A DNA stretch of 64,000 nucleotides from Ilyonectria destructans (Eukaryota > Ascomycota > Sordariomycetes > Hypocreales > Nectriaceae). Location of the stretch: contig JAHEWK010000027.1 in the NCBI GenBank assembly GCA_020740775.1, forward strand, positions 186,001 through 250,000, read 5' to 3'. Of this stretch, positions 54,846 through 64,000 are shown piece by piece (within the stretch, counting starts at the first letter, position 1; each line of letters opens with the position of its first letter). Position numbers and translations under genes: made by a program. The notes beneath the pieces were generated by a model that was given only the letters and a program-made list of their open reading frames with translations, was not told the DNA's origin and ran no database searches.

Positions 54846-55589
54846 ACCGCAACATCACTCGGGGGGTGCTCGCGCGGACTAGAAGTTGTGTTTGTTTAGA
54901 AAATGGTTACGGGCCGCGTCTTAATCATGAGTGGCTAATGCCTTGTTAGTCTCGTGCCTTCAAGTCCCGTAGTGATCTACTCTTTCCGCCCGTGACAGTG
55001 AACCAATGGCGACGATATCTCTCGACACATGGTACACAATTGCAGTGTCATTATATTGGGTATCCCTGGTGGTGTGCCCTCCAATGCCTTCCTCTCAGCA
55101 CGTGCAAATAACTGCCACCTGCGGGGTATGGAGTTGGTCCACTATCGTGACCGCCGGCTTCAACACCTCGGTTACCTTGTGTGCGTATTGTTCTATTTCT
55201 ACACCCATGGTCTTGCAATATATTCACGCACAGGGGGCTCACTTTTTCGCCAGTGGCGTCATGCATCTTGTAGGACAGTGGACAGCCACCAGTGACTCTA
55301 AAATCCTGATATTTATGTCTAATCCCTCTTCTCACAGCTCGTCCACAATCATTCATAATTACATGGACGTAATTGTTCCCAAAGATTACTCACAATCATC
55401 ACTGCGATCTCCGTCACACTATCCAACTCCTCCACCAAAACCGCAGTCTGTACAGAAACCTCGGGGTTGTACTCCTCAGACAATACTTTCCTCAGACTTG
55501 ATTTCTGCCGCCTGCTCGACGATCTGTTCCCGTTGCTTGAGGATCTGTTCCCGTTGCTTGAGGATCTGTTCTTTCTGCTTGAGGATCCG

Positions 55590-56296
55590 TTATTGCTGCT
55601 CAAAGATCTGTTCGTTGCATCGTTTGTTGCTTTGTCTGAAACAGTCCTTCAGTTTCTCGGCGATCTCTTCGCAATGCTCGCCGATCTGCTCGTTGCATCT
55701 TTCGATGTTCCGTTTGAAACAGCCGTTCAGTTGCTCGAGATACTGGATTTGTTGAGTCTGCTCCAGTGATGGCATGGATATTTCGAGGCCTAACGTCTCG
55801 CCCTTTTCGTTTTGAGCCCAGAAAGTAACGTACCAGTCGCCCGCATGCCGTTCATCTCTGAACATCACAGCAAAATATCCATCATGATATATACATGGGT
55901 CAAGATCATACTTGTAAGTACCATTTTCATGGAATGTCACTACTACTTTGGCAAATTTGAAATCGAATTCTGCTGAAGCTGCGTAGAACCCATCGGGTTG
56001 GATCAGAACTTCTCTCGGGCATATTGGAACAACAATAAAATGGACCCCACTGTGCTACCATTAGCCAGGACCTTAGTTCATAGAGTGTGTTCCTACCAGT
56101 CAAAGGCTTCCACCTCACAAGACTGCCAATTTGTACGATAACAGTCGAACATGGGTATCGCACATTGGAGTAATGCAACGATCTCCGGCGCCTCGTGGGG
56201 GCAATGACAGATGCCATTGGGTGTGACAAATCCATAGCCGTCCGTAGACGAAGTGGTTTTTGAGGTGACATTGTATTCGAAAGACGAACATTTCAT
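55590..56296 (-). CDS. Coiled-coil protein of unknown function, C-terminus possibly truncated
   Basis: Two exons on the minus strand, 56097-56296 (ATG at 56296) and 55590-56049, flank a 47-nt intron (GTAGGA donor, GCTAAT branch, CACAG acceptor) and give 219 aa. The middle is a beta-rich domain (FIVVPICPREVLIQPDGFY.., KVVVTFHENGTYKYDLDPCI, HAGDWYVTFWAQNEKGE) I do not recognise. The end is a coiled coil (CNEQIGEHCEEIAEKLKDCF). The stop is a TAA after EQQ. The frame continues as RILKQKEQILKQREQILKQ to about 55480, so the coiled coil probably extended further before a CAA-to-TAA change. The intron model is my own inference from splice signals and frame. Confidence 0.58.
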
Positions 56297-56457
56297 GATT
56301 TGAGCTTGCCGCTATGCAATCTAGTAGAGTCTATAACATTCACCGAGATGACAGTCTAAGATATAGATCACAAGCAGTAGGTGTAGAGGACCCGTAGCCC
56401 CTGAAAAACATATTTTTCAGCGTTGTGACTCCGCCCGGGTCACAGTGTCAACGACTC

Positions 56458-57822
56458 CCAGGCTGGCACTGGCACGGGTGACCAGCCTGCCTATGTATGA
56501 TGTCATCATACCAGGTCGCAAGGAGATTTGCTTTCTCTGCCCGGGTTTGCTCGAGTCGGTTGCATTTGCGGAAGTACATAGTACGTGGCCAATTCGCGAG
56601 GCAACCAGTGCTAATGCACGGAAGCAAGGGCTGCGTTGCCCGTCGCCCCTAGCCTCAATTTCCGAGCGCACAAGCACACCGCCTCACTCCTTGACGCCAT
56701 GTAGTAGAGTACGGATCATGTGGATGCCCTCCCTGCTGCAAGAAAGATACCCTGTCGTGTGGCTGTCCGCCTCACCTCTCCGGCGCGAAGGAAGAAACCT
56801 GGTGAAAAGGGGAATAAATAGGGCACCACACCGCAGAGTTCCTCTGACCTCAACAACCGACAAAACAGCGAATTGTGCGCGGATATCCAACGTCATCTAC
56901 CCGCCTTCTAAAGTGTACGAGCGGCAAGGCCACCTCAATTCACGTGGCGTGCTTCTCTCATGGCAGGGGAGAGAGAGAGACGGTTGATGTTGGCCAAGAT
57001 GCGATTCTGGCATGTGCGCGGCTGGGGATTTCGCCAGGGGAGCCGGGATGTCGATCCAAGTAGCTTCGAGCCGTCCGTGCCACCTTGCAGGAAGCCAGAG
57101 CGCACAGTGTACAGAGTATCCATACTAGCTCAGGTCTCGCTTTGGTCTGGAGCATCGGCCGGCAGGGGCGTGTGAACCTGGGGCTGAAGGTGTTGGGTCT
57201 CCACGTTTTGCATCAGATGGCGAGATGGCCGAGTAGGGAAGATAAGGGGCAACAAGTGGCTCTGGACAAACGATGCGTCATCTAGACGCCTCGCTTTCCG
57301 CCTCACCTCTGCCGGAAAATATCCCCAAGGTTCCGGTTTTGGGTCTAGGCCAAAGGGCGTAAAGTCTGGTCATTTTTTGGTCAAACAAGCGCACCCCCAC
57401 GAGTAATTCCCTTTCACCTCTTATGCCGTCGGGCAAGATTGGACTCCCACACTAGACTTACGGCTTGGGGTCTTTTCCCCCTTAAAATCCTTTTCCCCCT
57501 CAAAACTCCTTTCCATTGCTTGCCTGTGGGTGTGAAGGGGCATAAGGTGTTACATTCCTACGGGCCTAGTGTGCTGTTTTCCCGTCGTTGATGGCACCTC
57601 TTAGTTCCCAGTGGCAAATTCCGCCAGAGAGGGACTTGAAGCTGGCGAGTAGCATATTGTAAATCAAGTCAACATATAGCTTCTGTGCTTGATTCACATT
57701 AGGTCTATTTAACGTCATTGACGGGTCCCCTGTCCATACTATAGTATCCCCGCGACTGAAGTAATCGAATCCACAGGCCCCTCGAGCCGGATTCAGTTCC
57801 TTAAAGAGAGCGGGCAAGAAGT
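56458..57822. repeat. Direct segmental duplication, copy 2 (partner 6484-7650)
   Basis: Same orientation as 6484-7650. It includes the kinase 5' region as a short minus-strand remnant (RPGMMTSYIGRLVTRAS at about 56455-56520) that is cut off before the kinase domain. It includes an extra 170 bp or so (56880-57060) absent from copy 1, and the calpain C-terminus. The left breakpoint is abrupt at about 56458. Confidence 0.85.
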
Positions 57823-59188
57823 AGGCCAAGTCGTAGGCGTAACCGACTTGAGCCAGCTTCTGGTTCTCTACCCGCTCTGAGCACTTATACTTAACTATGT
57901 CCTCGACGGACTTTAGAGATAAATCTCGCTCGCCCGTTACCTTGAGGTAAACGATATAACTGCCTGCAGGTATATTAAGGAGTTCAACAGAGACAGATCG
58001 GCCCATAAAGTAGTTGCTATAGGATTGCACAATATAGTCTTCAGCATTCTGGCTTTTCTAGTAGTGGAGACAGAAAGATAAATAGAATCTATACTGGCCT
58101 TAAAGACCCTTAAAGTATCGTTTGTCTAGCTATAAGAGGACTAGGACGAGAGGCGAGTCCTTGGTCAGCTTGATGTGAAACTTTTCGTGATACTCGGCCT
58201 TCTATAGGATATCGATGCCGATCTATCGCTGGCAGTATTGCCAATTGGGGTCTCGGAAGAGGCGAGTTCGATTAAAGTGCGAGTATTTGCGGATTAGGTC
58301 TTTATAGGAGATCTAGAAGACCGAGTTGCTGCTGAATGTATGGTTAAGCTCCTTCTGCGTCTCTCTTGTCCACTTCTTCAAGCTATCGCTCTATGCACCT
58401 TCCCAGAGACCCTTATGAATCTTATCCTAAGGGTTTCTGAGCTTAATAAGGCGCCGGCTGCTCTTAAGTGTCCTGGCTTCCATAATTACGTCAGTGTGAC
58501 CCTCTGAGATGCCGTTGCGGTCGCTAGAGCTATACTTGAGGAGGCCGGTAGAGGCGCCGAATAGAAACTCTTTATTTACGTGCGATATCTTATTCTCCTA
58601 AAACTTATCGGTATATAGAATATCAGAAGTAAAGAGCTCTATAGTAACACCACCAGACAGATCCTCCAGGCCTTCTCCAATCCAGCCGCCAGATAAGCTG
58701 GCATAATTGCCATGCGCCTTAGTATATGCCTTCCTGAATAGGGGCACCCAGGTCTCATTCTGGTCTTTGTACTGGACAAAGAGAAGTGCCTTAGAATCAG
58801 TCTGATAGGTTTTCCGATACACATTCTCAACGTCCTCGCAATCGATTTGCTGAAGCAGATCGCACTGCATACTAGGAGAGTCCCAGGTTGGAGACTTAAG
58901 GTACAGCTTATTGTCGATGATAGAGTAGACCCATTCGCCGTCTCTGTAAAAGGCGAATCCGTAGATGCCAATTTCTAGTCACGATTAGCAGGGTGTATCA
59001 GAAGCAGATAGGATAGGCCTACTCGTATTATGGGCAAAATATAGGCGTTTGATGCCGTCTTTAACACTCGCGGGACTTGGAAATATGTCTGTTTTGTAGG
59101 ATACGGGTCCGGATGGTGTGTTGTAGGCCTGCTTACTCAACTCTCCCTGTCTACACCCCTTGTAATTTGAATACAGCTGTGCGGCCAC
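57566..59188 (-). pseudogene. Calpain-like cysteine protease pseudogene
   Basis: Several calpain blocks read in order on the minus strand: an N-terminal part (TDIFPSPASVK), then IGIYGFAFYRDGEWVYSII, WVPLFRKAYTKAHGNYASLS, GGWIGEGLEDLSGGVTIEL, a His-region block (GHTDVIMEARTLKS..LIKLRNP), and a C-terminal beta-domain ending CHWELRGAINDGKTAH. The stretch that should carry the catalytic Cys (GDCWFL-type motif), between SVK and IGIYGF, is missing. Stops at RNP-TAG and EGA-TAG occupy expected Trp positions, and further stops fall at likely Gln or Trp codons, as RIP would produce. The gene is inactive on two counts. Confidence 0.75.
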
Positions 59189-59309
59189 ACGAACCTGACT
59201 TCTCGGTTACAGAACACTCTCACTCCTCTTTGCGCTCAACTTCCACCGTCGCACCTGAATTTACGCACGTGTAAAGTACTATAATATCTTGCATACCCAC
59301 GTGGTGGTG

Positions 59310-60060
59310 AACAGCGCTGGCCATGAAAAAGTCAAGATCAAGAGCGGCGGCTACTACCACCACGCGAGCAGATCTTTCACGCATTGACCTTGCAATACCC
59401 ACAGGCTACCAGTGCGGCAAATAAAGATCATCGACTTATCTGGAAGCGGCACCGTGCCTGAGAACCTCATTACTTCAAGCGGAACACCACCAGCGCCTCC
59501 ATCAGATCTTATTCCTGGCCGGCCAACAGCAGACTACGTAACGGATACTGAAGCACAACCCCCACCGTACGAGATAGTATGTTTCTCGGTCATTCCAGAA
59601 AGGCAAGCTGCAGAAAAGCGAGCTGGAGACACACGATCTACAGACCAAGCGTGGGCGGGTGGCCCAGGAACGAACGAACCAAGAACTATTAAGCAGAGTC
59701 ACGGAAGAGTATCGTGCCACTCTGAGTCCGGAGAGGGTACTATATCGTAATGTCATCAACTGCACGATGTGGCTAATATAACGCATTAATGAAGGCCAGA
59801 TAGCGGTGATCGACTCAGATAGTCCTCCTACTCTACTAATACCAGACGAACACTCCCGGGTCATTATCCCTATTCATGCCGGCGAGGATCATTGGACACT
59901 CGAAGTTATTTATCAGAAGGAATAGTCTACGCTATTATACAACCCTCAGACTCAGTCTGATGCTGGAAGAATGCAATTCTAGGCTATTTGTGACAGTCGA
60001 TAAAACCCTACTGAGATGTACTGCGCCATATGCTGTCGTTAAATCTGTTTTTGCGGGATG
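59310..60060 (+). pseudogene. Possible Ulp1/C48-type protease relic
   Basis: One plus-strand frame, with several stops, reads SPERVLYRNVINCTMWLI, RINEGQIAVIDSDS and then HSRVIIPIHAGEDHWTLEVIY, STLLYNPQTQSD. The block IIPI..HWTL..I followed by LLYNP resembles the His-containing core of Ulp1-like cysteine proteases, which process SUMO or related modifiers. Stops replace likely Trp (after LI) and Gln codons. The catalytic Asp and Cys regions downstream are not recognisable. The identification is tentative. Confidence 0.35.
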
Positions 60061-60299
60061 CTCTATTCGGAACATCCAAACCGAGGAGGAATTAGCTATT
60101 CAAGAGGGAGGTCTTCAATACACCCCTCAAACAGTTGAAGGAGAGAGAAATTTACTCTGCCGTGTCTTTTTCCGCATTCTGTGCCGACCCAGAGGATGCT
60201 CTGCTCACTCCACACGTGCAAATCTTCACCTCGGTCCAGTATTAGTCTACTACCGGCTTTAGCATTCGGTTTGGCCTGTGGAGATGTCAATGTCTCTGT

Positions 60300-62148
60300 A
60301 GCTGCAATACCACTGTAGCGTAAGTGACTGCATGGACAGGCAGGGTAGGGCTGTCAAAGCTAGGGGTTCTCGCCGCAACATCAGCCTCGACGAGATCGAA
60401 TGCGTGTCAGAGATGGTAAAACCTGTGACCCCAAATATCGATTTGAATGGACGACCCTCGTCGATTAGTTAGGAGAAATGATGTCGCTTAAGTGCGTTTA
60501 TCAACGTTCTAATAATACTATCCTCCTCATCTCAATTAGTACTAAGCGCAACAGCGCTAATTAGTCTACAGCTAGCCATTTTCAGGGACTTTAATTACAA
60601 TTCAAACCTACAGCCCAAAGCGGACGGGGCCAAATGTCACCTATGAGCCCTAGAACTAAGCACGTCCGTACAAAGAGCACGTCCGTACAAAGAGCACGTC
60701 TAACTGACGTCCTCAGATCGGTCAGGAGCGATTATACCTACTCTTTGTCGTACTGATAAGTTAATTATTTGGTAGTTAGAACTATTCCTGGGAATGCGCC
60801 TTGGCTTTTTGCCAGGCTTTTCTTCAATTACATTCAGGTTGACGATATCGCAACGCTCCTACAGCAAAAGGGAATCATCACTTCTTCTTTGCCGGTAGCG
60901 TATTTTAGTCTATATCTCCGTCTGACAGATAACATTTATATATGTTGAAGGAAGCCCACGGCCGCCTACGGCGGCTGTGGCCTCAGGCAGCCAGGACCTC
61001 ATACAGGCTCCAATTCCCTCGCCTAGCTAGCTAGTGATAATCATCAATGCACACATCGTTGACCTCTTAACAGTATATTTGGATGTGGCAAGTCAGAAAG
61101 TAGGGCATCTCAACTGGAACTTGCCGCCGGTGGAAAACTCATTGAGTTTAGTAATCTTCTGCCAGCATTCGTGCAACAAGAACTGTTTCTTTTCTTTATC
61201 GATTGTGTATCTTCGTAACTCGCTGCTCGCTGCTCACTAACCATCTAAAATTGGCGTCTTGATAAATTTCTTGAAATATAGAAGCTAAGACGGACCTTCC
61301 TCCGCGCTCTGGTCTTGTAGCTCTGCAGACCCAATCACCGTCTACTTTGCTAGGCCAACATCCAGCTGAAATGCCAATGTGATTAACTATAAAGCGAAAA
61401 GCTTGTTCGCGGCGTCCAGAGCAGGCCCTGTACTGAGATAGGGTAGATTGCTACCGTGTTTCAGGAGCACCTGAGCACCTGAATCCTTCGTCTGGACATT
61501 TGTCCCTGAAACTCTCCTCACTTATCCGTTTTTGTCACTCACTCTCCTTGAACAGGGCGCTCAGTGGCAAGTTTCTATACCCGGAATGTGCTTTGGACAC
61601 CACTTCCAACCCACCGCCCTCTTGCATAGTAGAGAGCTCCGAAAGAATACATCTCCAGCCTAGCCCCTCAGGAGTAGCTGCATGCTGCTTCTACCAGTAA
61701 CCACACTCATCATTTAAGACGAAGATAGTACATACGACCCAGGCCACTTATCAATATCTCACCGGCTCTCCGGAACGTAATCTGAGGCTTGATGACATCA
61801 TCTCAGTCGGCATCTCTCCACCATGGCCTGCGCGCAACAAGGGCCTTCGAGTGCCCCCGCCTCGAGTACATGGGAGACTAACAGGAGGCGGCACAATGGT
61901 CAGCTGCTCTGTGAGAGTTACGGAGGGTCCCTCAGCCAAAAATTCACGCTCTTAATCCTCTCGCAAGAATTCAGAGGTGCTGGTGTGGAGAGGTGGAGAG
62001 GCGGAGCCTGTGTCGGCATTAAAAAGGGGTCGAGTCTCCTAGACCTTCTACGCTGTTGATATATCTATCCCTCTTTGCCTCGACTCCATCGCCCTATGCG
62101 ACATTGATCCTAAGGCCTCGCTGAAGCTGCTGAACGCACGCAGTTACA
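60300..62148. other. No recognisable gene; short tandem repeat
   Basis: A 17-bp unit (AAGAGCACGTCCGTACA) is repeated about 2.5 times at 60655-60698. The remaining frames are short and lack motifs. Confidence 0.5.
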
Positions 62149-62602
62149 ATGTCAGACCCGTACTTCACAAAATCATTTTTGAACCGAGATGAACTTGAAG
62201 CGCGAAGCCGTCCATCTGCCTCGAGTCAGGTTCCACCCCGAGCTCACAATCACCCCCATTCGATGAGAAGACCCTACAGGGTTCAAAAGCGGCACGGCCC
62301 AGCGCCTAGCAAGAAAACTGTTGACCCATCTCACGCTACAACCTCCCTAGTCACTATCGTTGTCAGCATTACAGTAAGCTGAAGAGTCGTCTGGTAGCGC
62401 ACAAGGGGGAAGTAATGCAGCTAATCATCTGTCAAACGTCCAGCAGGCACCCGCCGCGCTTATGGCCGGATCCTCCCCCAAGGTTGAAATCAAGATTCAG
62501 CAATTTCCAACGACTGAGATAAAATTAGGAGAATGTGGCTGGGTTGTGACTAGTACTAATGTAGCGCATGAATGTCGATGTTCGACCGGGGACCATCAGT
62601 GA
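62149..62602 (+). CDS. Candidate small two-exon gene, 127 aa, unknown
   Basis: Exon 62149-62373 (ATG at 62149, MSDPYFTKSFLNRDELEARS) ends at a GTAAGC donor. A 70-nt candidate intron has a GCTAATC branch and a TCCAG acceptor. Exon 62444-62602 stays open for 52 codons (QAPAALMAGSSPKVEIKIQQ.. to HECRCSTGDHQ) before a TGA. Phases agree. No domain is recognised. The joint openness and good splice signals are the only evidence, so chance is possible. Confidence 0.32.
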
Positions 62603-64000
62603 GTGCGTTATTAGGAAGATAATAAAGTCTTTAATTTTGTTTTTCATTCTTTATCAAGAATGATGTGACTTGGGACGCTCACACACCCTTGTTGCAGCCG
62701 CCATCCGAGAAATCCATTGACACAGACCGTACACTCCTACACTCCTGCCTGCCGTACATCGTCCACATTCTATTGATCACTAAAACAGATGGTTCGCTCC
62801 TAGGATGGCGACTCTAGTGGACGCTTGGTCTTGGGCCAAATTCAAGGCACCAAGAATAATGCAGCCAGCTGAGACAAGTGAATAGGCTCTCCAGTGATCT
62901 CTAGACTCATCGAAGATGCTCAGGTAACGAAAAGATTGAGAGTTGATTCAACTGACATCGACGTCCGCCTGGCTTCCAATAGCAGGGAGATGGCTTACGT
63001 CACAGGAAAATAAACAATAGATCGCAATATAGTTTCTAGAACTTATAAGAACTCGGAAGATCGCAGCTTCATCAACTATATGAGACTCTGCTATGCCGGG
63101 CCTCGGAGGTTAAGAGGGCTTGTTTGGCCAGTAAAATACTTAAGCAGTTAGCTCTAGCTCTGCAACTCAGAGAGGAGGTACAGAGCCTACCTGTAATAGA
63201 GACGAAGAAACAATAATAATGCCCAGGGAACATTCTGCAATTCTTCGATTTGGTAACACCAAGAGTTCGTACGGAAGAGAAACGATGCTGGTTTATGCCA
63301 GAAGATGTGTGACTTTCATCTGTATTTATTCGAAGCGGCGGCGGAGAAGTGGCAGTCAAGTCGAAAGACTACACGACGTTCTAGGGTGAGAGGCACTAAT
63401 CATGTACCAGTAAGGGGATAAATGTGGATTAAACACATCATATACTTTGGAGCCTCGCGGTCTGCCGCTTCTTGTAGCGGTCTACATGATCACACGTATC
63501 ATAGCTCGTCTCTACTGAAGACCGTGCCCGTCGACACAGCTAGGCGAGGACGACTCGTGTCAACGGCATCTAACTTGCGCCCCTATTAAGTGACCTGTAA
63601 ACCTAGAAGCTCCGGCAGCACGCCAGTACCATCAGAGAAAGATGTCAGACGCGCCCAAGATGTCACAAGGGACAACGTGACATGTATGAACTGACGGTCA
63701 ACAGAGAATAAGCCACATCGCCGGACTGTGCTTCCCAGGTCCCTTCTCCAGCTGCTCTGAGACTCATCTTCTGGACGCCCCTCGGCCACCGCAGAGATTT
63801 CATCGACGAGAGTGGTGATATTTGCATCTGTCCATAAGAATTTGATGTCATCTAGCCGTTGATTGTGAGGGGGCAATCCTCCACCTGAAAAGAATCCATC
63901 GTCCGAGACTCCAACTTGGACGAGAACCTCGATTGAAGAAGGCGAGATATGTTGGTGCTTATGAGATCGGTTACAAGGTGTTAGTAGATATTATAGCACA
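62603..64000. other. Mostly empty; possible partial minus-strand gene at the edge
   Basis: A minus-strand frame is open from the window edge to 63586 (VLVQVGVSDDGFFSGGGLPP.., LDDIKFLWTDANITTLVDEI). It could be the end of a gene starting outside the window. Nothing else is supported. Confidence 0.25.

Noticed and set aside
55006..55755. A 249-aa plus-strand frame with FCLRICS repeats
   Set aside because: Its second half is the antisense of the coiled-coil coding region (KQREQIL repeats), and no motifs or splice signals support it.

Overview
The window looks like an accessory, repeat-rich stretch of a filamentous ascomycete (Pezizomycotina) genome. The evidence is 47-79 nt spliceosomal introns (GT..AG with CTAAC/CTGAC-type branch sites), Fot/pogo, hAT and Crypton transposons, and gene families typical of fungal lineage-specific DNA: a NACHT-ankyrin NLR, Est1-like proteins, calpain-like and kinase pseudogenes, an F-box protein and a PD-(D/E)XK nuclease-like protein. 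I cannot name the species. Many nonsense changes are TGG to TAG or CAG/CAA to TAG/TAA, the direction expected of repeat-induced point mutation (RIP).

Layout. 1-9.3 kb is a gene graveyard: a frameshifted C2H2 zinc-finger gene, a stray zinc finger, a PD-(D/E)XK nuclease-like gene with a deletion beside its active site, a kinase lacking its catalytic loop, and a calpain tail. 9.3-18.4 kb holds a repeat patch and Est1-like copies: a C-terminal scrap, a broken copy A, and an intact four-exon copy B. 18.5-21.3 kb is an intact Fot/pogo element flanked by TA. 22.9-27.1 kb is a possible telomere-linked-helicase scrap abutting a decayed hAT, which itself holds an AT-rich MULE-like MITE with a 9-bp target-site duplication (TSD). 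28.4-31.9 kb is the NLR with 12 near-identical ankyrin repeats and a ZZ-like tail. 32.0-34.8 kb is a second pogo element. 35.2-38.6 kb is a Crypton tyrosine recombinase split by a 1,247-bp hAT-type insertion with an 8-bp TSD. 39.3-41.8 kb has a DUF3295-like fragment and an intact orphan gene. 43.3-51.8 kb carries a degenerate duplicate plus Est1-like copy C, whose first intron is occupied by a complete 3,770-bp hAT. 52.1-60.1 kb has an esterase pseudogene, an F-box gene, a coiled-coil gene, a duplicated kinase/calpain segment, a calpain pseudogene and a possible Ulp1-like relic. 60.3-64 kb is almost empty.

The main structural result is that 13.2-22.3 kb and 43.3-51.8 kb are paralogous blocks in inverted orientation (Est1-like gene, its 5' flank, then a degenerate segment). 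Each block took a different transposon, so each serves as the empty-site control for the other. A second duplication, 6.5-7.65 kb against 56.5-57.8 kb, is in direct orientation. Most protein-coding content is mobile or broken. The genes that look intact are Est1-like copy B, pogo transposase 1, hAT transposase 3, the 321-aa orphan and the F-box gene.
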